Source: Candidatus Pelagibacter sp. (lineage in GTDB: Bacteria; Pseudomonadota; Alphaproteobacteria; Pelagibacterales; Pelagibacteraceae). From it: a DNA stretch of 64,000 nt. Under the pieces are notes generated by a model. That model worked only from the letters and a program-made list of their open reading frames with translations, was not told the DNA's origin and made no database searches. This document shows positions 51,509-61,022 of the stretch, in pieces (position 1 is the stretch's first letter; each line of letters starts with the position of its first letter). The position numbers and the translations under genes were made by a program. The DNA is taken from contig JAOINI010000003.1 of the NCBI GenBank assembly GCA_028139285.1, forward strand, positions 1 through 64,000, in the 5' to 3' direction.

Positions 51509-52071
51509 TCAAAATAGGTATTACAGGCTCATTAGCATCAGGAAAAACAACAGCAAGCAAGATCCTTTCGGCAAACAGAGGGCCTCTCTTCAGTGCGGAC
51601 GATGTAGTAAAAAAAATATATAAAAACGATACATATAAAAAAATAATTTCAAAAAAATTTAACCTAAACAAAACCACAAATTTAAAAAAATTATTAAAAA
51701 AAAAAATTAGTAAAGATAAGAAAAATATTCAAAAACTTGAAAAAATCATTCATCCATTAGTTCGGAAAGAGATGCGAAAATTTTTAAAAAAGAATGCTAA
51801 TAGGAGATTTGTTTTTCTAGAAATCCCACTTCTAATTGAAAGCAATCTCATGAATTTATTTGATGTTATCTTTTATATCAAAGCGAAAAAATCAATTAGA
51901 CTAAAAAGGTTCATTTTAAAAGGTGGTAAAAAATCGATTTTTAATATTTTAAATTTAAAGCAACTTAATGATGAAAAAAAAGTTAAATATTGTGAACATG
52001 TTATTGTTAATGAAAAAAATATTAAGATTTTAAAAAAAAAATTATTAGTTATATTTAAAAAATATGAATGA
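51505..52071 (+). CDS. coaE: Dephospho-CoA kinase
   Basis: CoaE phosphorylates dephospho-CoA in the last step of CoA synthesis. The P-loop GITGSLASGKTTASKIL lies at residues 4-20, SADDVVKKIY near 31, IIHPLVRKEMRKFL near 80 and FLEIPLLIESNL near 103. At 188 aa it is slightly short and very lysine-rich, but complete. It overlaps aroE by 4 nt and dnaQ by 8 nt. Confidence 0.95.
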   Translation: MIKIGITGSLASGKTTASKILSANRGPLFSADDVVKKIYKNDTYKKIISKKFNLNKTTNLKKLLKKKISKDKKNIQKLEKIIHPLVRKEMRKFLKKNANRRFVFLEIPLLIESNLMNLFDVIFYIKAKKSIRLKRFILKGGKKSIFNILNLKQLNDEKKVKYCEHVIVNEKNIKILKKKLLVIFKKYE

Positions 52072-52723
52072 AGTATTTTTAGATACTGAAACCACTGGAC
52101 TATCCTTTAAAGAGGGACACAAAATAGTTGAGATTGCTTGTATTGAAACTAAAGATTTAATTTCAACAGGAAATACATTTCATCGATTTATTAATCCTCA
52201 AAGAAACATCCCTGAGGAAGCATTTAAAATTCACGGGTTTTCAGAAAAATTTTTAAGCACCAAAGAAACATTTGATAAGATATCAGACGATTTTCTCAAT
52301 TTTATTGATGGGAAAAAAATAATAATACATAACGCGTCTTTTGATTTAAGTTTTTTAAATGGCGAACTTGGCTTATTGGATAAAAGCCCGATAGATAAAA
52401 AATTAGTTGTAGACTCTTTGGAAGTTGCAAGAAATAAGTTCCCCGGAGTATCAAATTCTTTAGATGCTTTATGTAAAAGATTTAATGTAGATCTTTCAAA
52501 AAGAACAAAACATAATGCATTACTAGATTGCCAACTTTTAAGAGAAGTATATATTAATCTTTTAGATGTGAAAGAACCAAAATTCAATTTAACCACTAAA
52601 GACTTAGACCAAAATATTTTAATAAGTAAAAATTATAACAAAAAAATATTAGAAATTTCTGATAGTGAGATTAAAATGCATAAGGAATTTTTAAAAAAGG
52701 ATTTGAAAAAAAATTATTATTGA
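52064..52723 (+). CDS. dnaQ: DNA polymerase III epsilon subunit (3'-5' exonuclease)
   Basis: This is the proofreading exonuclease of the replicase. The DEDDh residues are visible: Asp and Glu in FLDTETTGLSF at 5, Asp in IIHNASFDLSFL near 90, and His/Asp in KRTKHNALLDCQLL near 147. The C-terminal 45 residues are a lysine-rich linker and alpha-binding segment. Length 219 aa. It ends the rightward run from the origin and overlaps convergent secB by 7 bp. Confidence 0.95.
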   Translation: MNEVFLDTETTGLSFKEGHKIVEIACIETKDLISTGNTFHRFINPQRNIPEEAFKIHGFSEKFLSTKETFDKISDDFLNFIDGKKIIIHNASFDLSFLNGELGLLDKSPIDKKLVVDSLEVARNKFPGVSNSLDALCKRFNVDLSKRTKHNALLDCQLLREVYINLLDVKEPKFNLTTKDLDQNILISKNYNKKILEISDSEIKMHKEFLKKDLKKNYY

Positions 52724-53142
52724 ATTTTTCTCATATTATAAAGACGCTGAAAATCAACATTCTCACTTATTTTAACGTCTTTAAATCCTGAATTTTCAAA
52801 TAAACTTACAAATATTTTCCGTAGCTCACTGTAAATTTTTGAAGGAACACTAACAAGAACAATCTTTTCCAGTTCATCCTTTTTTATTTTATCATCTTGC
52901 AATTCAACAATTGTAGCAAAAATAATTTTTGTATTTATAACCTCAAAATCATTTTTAATAGGCGTTAGGTTTAGTGAAGTTAAAACTTCGATAATATTTT
53001 GTTTAATTCTATTGCTTTTAATATCAATATTAATCTTATAGTTTGCTATATCTTTTGATAGTAGGTAAAAAGTTTTGGTATTTGGAATACTAAAGTTAAG
53101 TTCTTTTATATATTTTCCAACAATTTTATAATTCATCTTCAT
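52717..53142 (-). CDS. secB: Protein-export chaperone SecB
   Basis: A 141-aa protein fitting SecB: YIKELNFSIPNTKTFYLLSKD near 11 and long beta strands in the middle (FEVINTKIIFATIVELQDDKIKKDELEKIVLVSVPSKIYSELRKIF). It binds unfolded secretory proteins and delivers them to SecA. Sequence similarity is weak, and the position after dnaQ and next to fxsA, as in other alphaproteobacteria, supports it. An alternative start two codons downstream (MNYKIVG) is equally possible. Confidence 0.82.
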   Translation of the reverse strand: MKMNYKIVGKYIKELNFSIPNTKTFYLLSKDIANYKINIDIKSNRIKQNIIEVLTSLNLTPIKNDFEVINTKIIFATIVELQDDKIKKDELEKIVLVSVPSKIYSELRKIFVSLFENSGFKDVKISENVDFQRLYNMRKIQ

Positions 53143-53554
53143 CTTTATCTTTATTAATTATTTCTCCATCAATAGTTTTACTGTTTTTTTTATTACCGTA
53201 ATTTACTTTTTCTTTTCCAAATATTATTTTAAAAAAAAAATTTCTTGAAAAAGGAAACAACAACAAAAACCCTATGGTGTCAGAAAAAAAACCGGGTATT
53301 ATTAATAATACAGCTGCCAAGGCTATAGACGCACCAGACATTAGTTCATAAATCGGAGCTTTATTTTGATAAATATTTATCATACCAGACTTTAAAGTTT
53401 GAATACCTTGTAGCCTTGCATAGTATATTCCTATAATTGCTGTTAGAAATATAAGGGCAATTGTGCTTAAGGCGCCAATTTGCCCCCCAATTTTGATCAT
53501 TATAAATATTTCCAAAGCTGGTAAACCTAAAAAAATCAGGAAAAATGTGTTCAT
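53126..53554 (-). CDS. fxsA: FxsA family membrane protein
   Basis: A 142-aa protein with three or four hydrophobic segments. FLIFLGLPALEIFIMIKIGGQIGALSTIALIFLTAIIGIYYARLQG and LIIPGFFSDTIGFLLLFP are FxsA hallmarks, followed by an acidic tail ending NKDKDEDEL. FxsA relieves phage exclusion in E. coli. Its general role is unknown. It overlaps secB by 17 bp and diverges from the Tim44-like gene. Confidence 0.92.
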   Translation of the reverse strand: MNTFFLIFLGLPALEIFIMIKIGGQIGALSTIALIFLTAIIGIYYARLQGIQTLKSGMINIYQNKAPIYELMSGASIALAAVLLIIPGFFSDTIGFLLLFPFSRNFFFKIIFGKEKVNYGNKKNSKTIDGEIINKDKDEDEL

Positions 53555-53598
53555 TTGTCTGATACAAAATTATATTATTCATGTATATTTATCAAATT

Positions 53599-54201
53599 AT
53601 GAGTAACAATTTCGGTTATTTAGACATAATTTTATTAGGAATGATTGCAGGTTTTATAATCTTGCGATTAAGAAGCATATTAGGAAGAAAGACTGGGCAT
53701 GAGTCTAAGGTTTATCCAAATTTTGCTGAAAAGAAATTTAGTATGCCCCTGAAAGAAACCCAATTAGAAGAGCAAAATTTAGAAATTCTTGAGGGAAAAG
53801 ATAAAAAAGAATTTTTAAAAGGTGCTGAAATAGCTTATGAGAGTATTTTAACTTCTTTTGCTACTGGAGATTTGATAAAACTAAAGGCATTATTGTCACC
53901 AAATATGTTTTCTAATTTTTCGGATGCAATTAAATCAAGAAAAAAAGAAAATATCAAATCTGAATTTACATTCATTGGGGTAAAAGAGTCTTCGGTAGAA
54001 AAATATGAAAAAATAAAAGATGAATTATTTGCCACAGTAAAATTTGTTGCAGAAGTAATTTCTGTGAAGAAAGACAAAGATAATAAGATTATTGAGGGGA
54101 ATCCTGATAAAATAAAATTTGTAACTGATAGTTGGAAATTTACAAAAAATATTAATAATAAAAGTCCAAACTGGTATTTATCTGAAATTATTAGTCAGTG
54201 A
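53599..54201 (+). CDS. Tim44-like membrane-associated protein
   Basis: About 200 aa with one N-terminal helix (GYLDIILLGMIAGFIILRLRSILGRKTGHE) and a C-terminal Tim44-like domain (FLKGAEIAYESILTSFATGDLIKLKALLS, SEFTFIGVKESSVEKYEKIKDELFATVKFVAEV). Bacterial Tim44-like proteins are thought to assist membrane protein handling and are related to mitochondrial Tim44. I prefer the ATG at 53599 (MSNNFGYLD) over 53581, matching the usual start. It overlaps smr by 4 nt. Confidence 0.88.
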   Translation: MSNNFGYLDIILLGMIAGFIILRLRSILGRKTGHESKVYPNFAEKKFSMPLKETQLEEQNLEILEGKDKKEFLKGAEIAYESILTSFATGDLIKLKALLSPNMFSNFSDAIKSRKKENIKSEFTFIGVKESSVEKYEKIKDELFATVKFVAEVISVKKDKDNKIIEGNPDKIKFVTDSWKFTKNINNKSPNWYLSEIISQ

Positions 54202-54617
54202 GAAAAAAAAATTTTCTTTCCCAAGGAGATAAAAAAACCTGGGAAGATTATATAAAAAATCCTCAAGATATTTACGATAAAGATAAATCAGAAAATATAA
54301 ATAAATCTGGAAAAAATCGATTTAAATTTGACCTTCATGGTTTTACTTTGGATGAAGCCAATAAAAAAGTAAACGAAATAATTTATTTTTGTTCAGAAAA
54401 TAAGTATAGAGAAATTCTACTTGTTACTGGAAAAGGAATTCATTCTACAAACCAAAAAGATATCTATGTATCTAAAGATCTTGGTAAACTGAAGTATTCA
54501 GTTCCTGAGTTTATTCAATCTAATCAAGATCTAAAAAATCTAATTTTATCTATAAAAGAGGCTAGTATTGAAGACGGCGGTAAAGGAGCAATATTAATAA
54601 AATTGAAAAAATTATAA
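54198..54617 (+). CDS. Smr-domain protein
   Basis: The 139 aa contain a Smr domain: [19 protein letters not shown] near 44, [12 protein letters not shown] near 73 and [13 protein letters not shown] at the end. Smr domains nick or bind nucleic acids, and relatives act on stalled ribosomes or mRNA. The start codon is GTG inside the end of the Tim44-like gene. The lytic transglycosylase gene that often sits between these two in alphaproteobacteria is absent. Its end overlaps convergent hslU by 6 bp. Confidence 0.9.
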   Translation: MRKKNFLSQGDKKTWEDYIKNPQDIYDKDKSENINKSGKNRFKFDLHGFTLDEANKKVNEIIYFCSENKYREILLVTGKGIHSTNQKDIYVSKDLGKLKYSVPEFIQSNQDLKNLILSIKEASIEDGGKGAILIKLKKL

Positions 54618-55988
54618 AATAAATTTAGAAAGATCGGTATCCTTTACTAAATTACCTAAGTTATCTTGAACGAATTTCTTATTTACTGTAATAGTTTCCC
54701 CAGCTTTATCAGTTGCGCTAAAACTTATATCATCTAACACTTTCTCTATAATAGTGTGAAGCCTCCTCGCACCAATATTTTCAACAGAAGAATTTACTTC
54801 AGCTGAAATTTTAGCAAGCATATCGATACCGTCGTCTGAAAATTCTAAATTTACGTCTTCGGTTTTTAACAATGCTTTGTATTGTTTAATCAAACTGTTA
54901 TCAGGTTCTTTTAAAATTCTCTTAAAATCTTCTTCGTTGAGGGCATTAAGCTCAACTCTTATTGGCAACCTTCCTTGCAGTTCTGGTAAAAGATCTGAGG
55001 GTTTTGCTAACTGAAATGCACCTGATGCTATGAATAAAATATGGTCTGTTTTAATCGGCCCATGTTTTGTGCTTACTGTGGTACCTTCTATTAATGGTAA
55101 TAAGTCTCTTTGAACTCCTTCTCTTGAAACATCGCCGCCAACCCTATCGTTTCTGGCTGAAACTTTATCAATCTCATCTAAGAACACTATTCCATTCTCT
55201 TCAGTTGATTTTTTTGCCTCTTTAATAATTTTATCTTCTTCAATCATCTTATCTGATTCTTGGGCAACTAAAATCGCATGGGAATCTTTCACACTCATTT
55301 TCTTTTTCTTTCCTTTTTTTCCTCCCATCGATTTTCCTAAAATATCACCGAGGTTTACCATGCCTACGTTCCCTCCAGGCATTCCTGGAATTTCAAAACT
55401 TTGGATACCAGCTGGGGAGTCTTGTACTTCTATTTCAATCTCGTTATTATCTAAATCTCCACTTCTAAGTCTTTTTCTAAAACTTTCCCTTGTGGCGACA
55501 CTAGCTTTGTTACCGACCAAAGCATCTAATACTTTCTCTTCAGCTTTTAACTCTGCCTTAGCCTTGACTTCTTTTCTTTTCCTCTCTCTTTCCATTGCAA
55601 TAGCAATTTCAATTAAATCTCTAACAATTTGCTCCACGTCTCTTCCCACGTAACCAACTTCGGTAAACCTGGTAGCCTCAACTTTAATGAATGGTGCTTC
55701 AGCTAACTTAGAAAGTCTTCTTGAGATTTCTGTTTTTCCAACCCCAGTTGGTCCAATCATCAGAATATTTTTTGGCAAAACTTCATCTCTCATTTCATCT
55801 GTAAGAGCTTGTCTTCTCCATCTGTTTCTTAATGCGACAGCAACAGCCTTTTTCGCCTCGTTTTGACCGATAACGTACCTGTCTAACTCTGAAACTATTT
55901 CTCTAGGTGAAAGAGCACTTACTCTAGAGCTATCATTTTTTGATCCTTTAACTAATTTTAGGTTTGTTTCTTTTTTTGATTTAGACAT
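54612..55988 (-). CDS. hslU: HslU ATPase of the HslUV protease
   Basis: HslU is the AAA+ unfoldase that feeds Hsl[35 protein letters not shown] is near 25, Walker A is [16 protein letters not shown] near 73, the inserted I-domain spans about 110-245, and Walker B is [11 protein letters not shown] near 268. [26 protein letters not shown] sequence lies near 405, and the C-terminus KFIL docks HslV. Length 458 aa. It abuts hslV. Confidence 0.97.
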   Translation of the reverse strand: MSKSKKETNLKLVKGSKNDSSRVSALSPREIVSELDRYVIGQNEAKKAVAVALRNRWRRQALTDEMRDEVLPKNILMIGPTGVGKTEISRRLSKLAEAPFIKVEATRFTEVGYVGRDVEQIVRDLIEIAIAMERERKRKEVKAKAELKAEEKVLDALVGNKASVATRESFRKRLRSGDLDNNEIEIEVQDSPAGIQSFEIPGMPGGNVGMVNLGDILGKSMGGKKGKKKKMSVKDSHAILVAQESDKMIEEDKIIKEAKKSTEENGIVFLDEIDKVSARNDRVGGDVSREGVQRDLLPLIEGTTVSTKHGPIKTDHILFIASGAFQLAKPSDLLPELQGRLPIRVELNALNEEDFKRILKEPDNSLIKQYKALLKTEDVNLEFSDDGIDMLAKISAEVNSSVENIGARRLHTIIEKVLDDISFSATDKAGETITVNKKFVQDNLGNLVKDTDLSKFIL

Positions 55989-56528
55989 CTAAATTTTCTC
56001 AATTGTTACGTTGTTGTTTGTAAATACGCAAATATCTGATGCAACTTTTAGTGCTTTTTTTGCAATTTCCTCAGCTTTCATATCAGTGTCGATCAATACC
56101 TTAGCAGCTGCAAGAGCGTAGTTTCCTCCAGATCCAATTCCAATTATTCCATCTTCTGGTTCTAAAACATCTCCAGTACCAGAAATTATAAAGCTGTGAT
56201 TTTTATCTGCTACAGCCATTAATGCTTCTAATCTTCTTAAAAATTTGTCACTTCTCCAATCTTTAGCTAATTCAACAGCTGCTCTTTGTAAGTTACCAGC
56301 ATGCTTTTCTAATTTTGCCTCAAGTCTTTCAAATAAAGTCAAAGCGTCTGCAGTTGAGCCGGCGAATCCTGCAATAACTCCTCTGCTCTCAATTTTTCTA
56401 ACTTTCTTGGCCTTGCTTTTTAAAACTGTATTACCAAGACTAACTTGACCGTCACCTGCTACAATGGTCTCCCCACCCTTCCTGAGAAGGACAATTGTAG
56501 TACCGTGCCATTTTTCAGCTGTATTCAT
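55989..56528 (-). CDS. hslV: HslV peptidase of the HslUV protease
   Basis: HslV is the proteasome-like threonine peptidase. Residues [12 protein letters not shown] near 8 contain the catalytic threonine after a propeptide of about eight residues. [22 protein letters not shown] is near 26, [21 protein letters not shown] near 54 and [17 protein letters not shown] near 123. Length 179 aa. It is first in the hslVU pair and divergent from hisB across 96 nt. Confidence 0.97.
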   Translation of the reverse strand: MNTAEKWHGTTIVLLRKGGETIVAGDGQVSLGNTVLKSKAKKVRKIESRGVIAGFAGSTADALTLFERLEAKLEKHAGNLQRAAVELAKDWRSDKFLRRLEALMAVADKNHSFIISGTGDVLEPEDGIIGIGSGGNYALAAAKVLIDTDMKAEEIAKKALKVASDICVFTNNNVTIEKI

Positions 56529-56624
56529 GAAGTTATATGTGGAGATTATTTTGAGTTCTTCAATAGTGATTTATTGATAAAATGACCATTTAAATATATA
56601 TCAAAGGTAAATCAGGCATAGTTT

Positions 56625-57215
56625 ATGAGTAGAAAAGCAAAAATTACAAGAAAAACAAAAGAGACCAGTATTTCTGTCGCGGTTAATCTAGATGGAAAAG
56701 GAAGGTATAAAATTAAAACTGGAATAGGTTTTTTAGACCACATGTTGGAGCAATTATCGAAGCACTCTCTTATAGACTTGGATGTTAAAGCAAAAGGTGA
56801 CACGCATATAGATTTACACCACACTACTGAAGACACAGGTATTGCAATTGGTGAAGCTATTAAAAAAGCAGCAGGTAACCGAAAAGGAATTACACGATAT
56901 GCATCAACAATGATTCCAATGGACGAAACTCTAAGCCGAGTTTCAATAGATGTATCGAATAGACCTTATTTAATTTGGAAAGTAAATCTACCGGTTGAGA
57001 AACTTGGTGAGATGGACACAGAATTATTTAAAGAGTGGTTCCAAGCATTTTCACAATCAGCTGGGGTTACTTTACACATAGAAAATATTTATGGTGAAAA
57101 TAGTCACCACAAAATTGAGTCGTGTTACAAAGGTTTAGCTAGATCATTAAAAGATGCCTTAGCAATTGACAAAAGAATTAAAAACTCAATACCTTCGACA
57201 AAAGGTTCTATTTAA
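56625..57215 (+). CDS. hisB: Imidazoleglycerol-phosphate dehydratase
   Basis: HisB performs the sixth step of histidine synthesis. This is the monofunctional form (196 aa, no phosphatase domain). Metal-binding motifs are [15 protein letters not shown] near 65 and [19 protein letters not shown] near 163, with [16 protein letters not shown] near 33. It opens the hisB-hisH-hisA-hisF-hisE run. hisG, hisD, hisC and hisI are not in this window. Confidence 0.97.
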   Translation: MSRKAKITRKTKETSISVAVNLDGKGRYKIKTGIGFLDHMLEQLSKHSLIDLDVKAKGDTHIDLHHTTEDTGIAIGEAIKKAAGNRKGITRYASTMIPMDETLSRVSIDVSNRPYLIWKVNLPVEKLGEMDTELFKEWFQAFSQSAGVTLHIENIYGENSHHKIESCYKGLARSLKDALAIDKRIKNSIPSTKGSI

Positions 57216-57220
57216 AATTG

Positions 57221-57847
57221 ATGAATGTCACAATCGTTGACTACCAATCAGGCAATATTAGCTCTGTCATAAATTCTTTCACAGAGGTAGCTAAAGGTAA
57301 AGTTAATCTAGAGGTATCTTCAGATATTAATAAAATCAAATCTAGCGATAAGATTGTTTTACCAGGGCAAGGTTCATTTAAAAGTTGCATAGAATCTTTA
57401 AATAGAATTTCTGGACTAGTAGAAACGCTAAAAGATTTTGCAATTATTAATAAGAAACCTTTATTAGGAATTTGTGTAGGTTTACAAATGTTCGCAGATA
57501 TTGGGTATGAAGAATCAGAAACTAATGGATTAGGTTGGATTTCTGGTAAAGTTTCTAAAATCGATAACAAAAAGGGAAAATTTAAACTCCCACATATTGG
57601 TTGGAACGAGATTGAAATTCAAAAAGAAAGTAAAATATTTAAAGACATAAAAAATAAATCTCACATGTATTTTGTACACAGTTATGAGTTTATACCTGAA
57701 GACAAATCAGTCATTTCAGCAACAACTGATTATTCATCTAAAATTGTTTGTTCTGTTGAAAGAGACAATTTGTTTGGAACACAGTTTCACCCTGAGAAGA
57801 GTGATAAAATCGGATTAAAAATAATTGATAACTTTTTAAAATTATAA
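57221..57847 (+). CDS. hisH: Imidazole glycerol phosphate synthase glutaminase subunit
   Basis: HisH releases ammonia from glutamine for HisF. The oxyanion strand PGQGSF is near 49, the catalytic Cys is in LLGICVGLQMFAD near 84, and the His/Glu pair is in GTQFHPEKSD near 189. I start at the ATG at 57221, since the frame's TTG one codon earlier is less likely. It lies 5 nt after hisB and overlaps hisA by one base (TAATG). Confidence 0.96.
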   Translation: MNVTIVDYQSGNISSVINSFTEVAKGKVNLEVSSDINKIKSSDKIVLPGQGSFKSCIESLNRISGLVETLKDFAIINKKPLLGICVGLQMFADIGYEESETNGLGWISGKVSKIDNKKGKFKLPHIGWNEIEIQKESKIFKDIKNKSHMYFVHSYEFIPEDKSVISATTDYSSKIVCSVERDNLFGTQFHPEKSDKIGLKIIDNFLKL

Positions 57848-58572
57848 TGAAAATATTTCCTGCTATAGATATTAAAGATAAAAAATGTGTGAGATTAATC
57901 AAAGGAGATTTTGAAAACAAAACTGAATACGAAACTTCACCTATTGATCAAGCAGGTAAATATGAAGATCACGGCTTTAAAAATTTACACATTGTTGATT
58001 TGGATGGTGCATTAACTGGCAAGACGGTTAATTTGGATATTATAAAAGAAATAGTAAGTAAATACGATTTGAAGATTGAAATAGGTGGCGGTGTTAGATC
58101 TCTTGATAGCATTAAGAAATATATAGATGCTGGTGTTGAAAAGGTAATTTTAGGAAGCGGCGCGATTAAAAATAAAGAATTTTTAAAAGAGGCCTGTAAA
58201 AAATTTAAAAGTCAAATTGCTTTAGGATTAGACGCAAAAGATGGAAATCTTTCTGTGTCAGGTTGGAAAGAAAATTTAAATGTTAAAACCATAGATTTTC
58301 TAAAAGATGTAAATAATTATGGAGTGAGCCGAATTATCTATACAGATATTAATAGAGATGGAATGAAGATCAGTCCTAACTTTGATGAGACTGTAAAAAT
58401 TGCAGAACTTTCTAATTGTCCTGTTGTGATTTCAGGAGGTGTTTCTTCAATAAGCGATATTAAGAAAACTAAAAAATTAAACAATAAAAAAATTGAAGGT
58501 ATTATTGTTGGTAAAGCTATTTACGATGGTGATATTAAACTTGATGAGTTAGCAAAGGAAATTGATGCTTAA
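57847..58572 (+). CDS. hisA: Phosphoribosylformimino-5-aminoimidazole carboxamide ribotide isomerase
   Basis: HisA is a TIM-barrel isomerase feeding HisHF. The catalytic Asp8 lies in [49 protein letters not shown] near 78, YTDINRDGM near 164 (second catalytic Asp region) and [11 protein letters not shown] near 194 are phosphate-binding repeats. Length 241 aa. It overlaps hisF by 8 nt. Confidence 0.96.
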   Translation: MKIFPAIDIKDKKCVRLIKGDFENKTEYETSPIDQAGKYEDHGFKNLHIVDLDGALTGKTVNLDIIKEIVSKYDLKIEIGGGVRSLDSIKKYIDAGVEKVILGSGAIKNKEFLKEACKKFKSQIALGLDAKDGNLSVSGWKENLNVKTIDFLKDVNNYGVSRIIYTDINRDGMKISPNFDETVKIAELSNCPVVISGGVSSISDIKKTKKLNNKKIEGIIVGKAIYDGDIKLDELAKEIDA

Positions 58573-59323
58573 AAATAGAATTATACCTTGCCTTGATGTT
58601 AAAGACGGAAGAGTTGTTAAAGGTATAAACTTTGTTGAATTAAAAGATGCTGGAGATCCGGTAGAACAAGCTAAAATATATAGCGAGAGCGGAGCTGATG
58701 AGATTTGTTTTTTAGATATTACTGCATCAAATGAAAATAGAGTAACGATTATTGATATTGTTAGAAAAGCTGCAAAAGAATGTTTCGTTCCTCTAACTGT
58801 TGGAGGTGGAGTTAGAACTATTCAAAATATTACCGATTTATTGTTAGCAGGTGCTGATAAAGTTTCTATTAATACTGCTGCAGTTAAGAATGATGATCTT
58901 GTAAAGGAAGCATCAAAAAAATTTGGATCTCAATGCATTGTTGTTGCGATTGATGCCAAAAAAGTTTCACAAAATAAATGGGAAGTGTTTACTCACGGTG
59001 GAAGAAATAAAACTGGTATCGATGTAGTGGAGTTTGCTAAAAAAGTAGAAGAAAATGGAGCTGGAGAAATTTTATTAACATCGATGGATAAAGATGGAAC
59101 TAAATCTGGTTACGATATTGATTTATTAAAAATAATTACAAATAGTACCAATATTCCTGTAATAGCTTCTGGCGGAGTTGGAACTCTAGATCACTTATAC
59201 GATGGCATTGTTAAAGGCGGTGCAAGTGCAGTTTTGGCGGCTTCTATTTTTCATTATGGTGAATATAAAATTAAAGATGCTAAAGAATATTTGAATTCTA
59301 AAAATGTATCGGTAAGGTTATAA
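58565..59323 (+). CDS. hisF: Imidazole glycerol phosphate synthase cyclase subunit
   Basis: HisF is the cyclase barrel that forms imidazole-glycerol phosphate and [24 protein letters not shown] at the start holds catalytic Asp11. [30 protein letters not shown] near 79, [18 protein letters not shown] near 170 (second Asp) and [12 protein letters not shown] near 198 complete it. I start at the ATG at 58565 and not the TTG before it. AICAR made here re-enters purine synthesis through PurH. Confidence 0.97.
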   Translation: MLKNRIIPCLDVKDGRVVKGINFVELKDAGDPVEQAKIYSESGADEICFLDITASNENRVTIIDIVRKAAKECFVPLTVGGGVRTIQNITDLLLAGADKVSINTAAVKNDDLVKEASKKFGSQCIVVAIDAKKVSQNKWEVFTHGGRNKTGIDVVEFAKKVEENGAGEILLTSMDKDGTKSGYDIDLLKIITNSTNIPVIASGGVGTLDHLYDGIVKGGASAVLAASIFHYGEYKIKDAKEYLNSKNVSVRL

Positions 59324-59324
59324 A

Positions 59325-59597
59325 ATGTTCGAAAACTTAGAAGAATTAATCAAAACAATCAGAGAGAGAAAAAATTCTTCTCCAGTTAAGTCTTATACAA
59401 ATAAACTTTTGAATGATAAAAATTTAAGTGTTTCAAAAGTAAAAGAGGAAATAGGTGAATTAATAGACTCTGTGGAAAAAAATTCAAATAAGATACACGA
59501 AGCTGCTGATGTGATTTATCATTTGATGGTTTATTTAGAGGCTAATAATATAAAAATTGAAGATGTGATGAGCGAACTTAAGAAAAGACAGAAATGA
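59325..59597 (+). CDS. hisE: Phosphoribosyl-ATP pyrophosphatase
   Basis: HisE hydrolyses phosphoribosyl-ATP in step two of histidine synthesis. The 90 aa show the MazG-like fold: LEELIKTIRERKNSSPVKSYTNKLL at the start, KVKEEIGELIDSVEKN near 38 (metal-binding Glu) and IHEAADVIYHLMVYLEANN near 56 (EAAD motif). It begins one base after hisF and overlaps the HIT gene by 4 nt. HisI is not fused. Confidence 0.95.
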   Translation: MFENLEELIKTIRERKNSSPVKSYTNKLLNDKNLSVSKVKEEIGELIDSVEKNSNKIHEAADVIYHLMVYLEANNIKIEDVMSELKKRQK

Positions 59598-59950
59598 GTT
59601 ACGATAAAAATAACATATTTGCTAAAATTCTAAGAGGTGAAATCCCGTGTAAAAAAGTTTACGAAAATGATTATGTTTTAGCTTTTCATGATATTAATCC
59701 TCAAAAGAAAATACATGTTTTAGTTATTCCTAAAGGTGAATATGTAGATTTAAATGATTTTAACGCCAAAGCTTCAGATAAAGAGATTGTAGAGTTAAAC
59801 AAAGCAGTGACGCATGTTGCAAACTTAGTGGGCGCAAAAGATAAAGGATATCGAGCCTTAACTAATATTGGAATTGATGGCGGCCAGGAAGTTCCTCATT
59901 TACACTTTCATATATTTGCAGGTGAAAAGATTGGAAAGATGGTGAGCTGA
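59594..59950 (+). CDS. HIT-family nucleotide hydrolase (HinT-like)
   Basis: A 118-aa HinT-type protein. NIFAKILRGEIPCKKVYENDYVLAFHDINPQ near 7, HVLVIPKGEYVDLNDF near 43, NIGIDGGQEVPHLHFHIFAGE near 91 with the histidine triad HLHFHIF. It removes AMP or similar groups from phosphoramidates. It sits after hisE in many alphaproteobacteria. Start and stop overlap both neighbours. Confidence 0.94.
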   Translation: MSYDKNNIFAKILRGEIPCKKVYENDYVLAFHDINPQKKIHVLVIPKGEYVDLNDFNAKASDKEIVELNKAVTHVANLVGAKDKGYRALTNIGIDGGQEVPHLHFHIFAGEKIGKMVS

Positions 59951-60456
59951 TGGTTTCAAGAGTAAAAAGATATTTTTTAGAAATTAGAGATTTTTCAAAG
60001 ATAGTTGATTTAAATCTTCCAGAAAATTTTCAAATTACTTTAGATGATAAAGATAATTTTCATTTAAACAGGTTTTTTTACAAACAAATAGGTGTTGATC
60101 ATTATTGGAGAGATAGATTACTTTGGTCTGATAGTGAATGGGTAAAGTATGTTACGAATAAAAATTTAGAAACGCATGTTCTTAAAAAAGGTGAAGATTT
60201 AGTAGGATATTATGAACAAGAATACCATCCTGAATCAAATGAAGTAGAACTGATTAATCTAGGAGTTTTAAAAGAATTCAGAGGTTTAAAACTTGGATCA
60301 ACACTTGTAAATCATGCTATTGCAAGTGCATCAAGAAAAAATCCTGAAAGGATGTGGGTTCATACTTGTAGTTTAGATCACAAATACGCATTACAAAATT
60401 ATAAGTCTAAAGGTTTTGAAATTTTTAAAGAAGAAGAAATTGACTTTGTAGCTTAG
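59950..60456 (+). CDS. GNAT-family N-acetyltransferase
   Basis: A 168-aa protein with the GNAT acetyl-CoA motif LINLGVLKEFRGLKLGSTLVNHAIASA near 98 (R-G-L-K-L-G-S loop) and MWVHTCSLDHKYALQNYKSKGFEIF near the C-terminus. The N-terminal 60 residues include aromatic DHYWRDRLLWSDSEW. The substrate is unknown. It follows the HIT gene with a TGATG overlap, ends the his-region operon, and converges on lolA. Confidence 0.88.
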   Translation: MVSRVKRYFLEIRDFSKIVDLNLPENFQITLDDKDNFHLNRFFYKQIGVDHYWRDRLLWSDSEWVKYVTNKNLETHVLKKGEDLVGYYEQEYHPESNEVELINLGVLKEFRGLKLGSTLVNHAIASASRKNPERMWVHTCSLDHKYALQNYKSKGFEIFKEEEIDFVA

Positions 60457-61022
60457 TTTATTTCAGGCACTTTAAAGGTGCCTTTTTTAAAAACGTCGTT
60501 TTTAGCAACAATGTTCAGGGAGAAATTTATATTATTGTTGTATTGATCTTTAATCTCCCATCCTTTCAAATCTAGATTTCTTTTGTCAAAAAAAACTGTA
60601 ATTACGTTGTCACCAAAATAAACAAGCTTAATTATTTGATCATTTACCTCTAATTCTCCTGATTGTACTATTTCTAAAAGTTTATCTTTATATAAAATAT
60701 TTAAGAATGGAGATTTTGAAATAGGATAATGATAAGTTTTATTATACCTTTTTTGCGTAATTGCTAACCTCTTATTATTAATTACTAGTTCCTTTTTCTT
60801 GTCATCAAAGTAATTGCATTTTAATTTTCCAGGAAACTCTAAGAGACAACTACCTTTTTCTGTTTTTTCATTAATCAATTGATCAAATGTAAATTCTAAA
60901 GAGTTTAAGTTATTTAATTGAGCAACTATTTGGTTTTTTTCATTAGCTAATAAACTCGTTGTTATTAGTAGAAAAAAAAAGATTAAAAATGTTTTTTTAA
61001 AGAACTTCACGTTTACCAACAT
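60453..61022 (-). CDS. lolA: Outer-membrane lipoprotein carrier LolA
   Basis: LolA carries lipoproteins across the periplasm. A signal peptide (KFFKKTFLIFFFLLITTSLLA) precedes a beta-sheet half-barrel: LNSLEFTFDQLINEKTEKGSCLLEFPGKLKCNYFDD near 40, KSPFLNILY near 107 and LDLKGWEIKDQYNNNINFSL near 152. LolA is poorly conserved, and the position after ftsK supports the call. The start is uncertain: ATG 61022 (chosen) or GTG 61010. Both lie inside the end of ftsK. Confidence 0.85.
   Translation of the reverse strand: MLVNVKFFKKTFLIFFFLLITTSLLANEKNQIVAQLNNLNSLEFTFDQLINEKTEKGSCLLEFPGKLKCNYFDDKKKELVINNKRLAITQKRYNKTYHYPISKSPFLNILYKDKLLEIVQSGELEVNDQIIKLVYFGDNVITVFFDKRNLDLKGWEIKDQYNNNINFSLNIVAKNDVFKKGTFKVPEIN
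60465..60488 (+). terminator. Intrinsic terminator for the his-region operon, inside the lolA coding end
   Basis: AGGCAC (60465-60470) and GTGCCT (60478-60483) form a 6-bp stem with a 7-nt loop, followed by a T-run through 60488. It lies 9 nt past the GNAT stop on the plus strand. On the other strand the same bases encode KGTFKVPE, the end of lolA. Confidence 0.8.

Noticed and set aside
56560..56577. 6-bp hairpin TCAATA/TATTGA in the hslV-hisB gap
   Set aside because: Short, AT-only apart from one G/C pair, no T-run and no clear position relative to a promoter. Probably chance.
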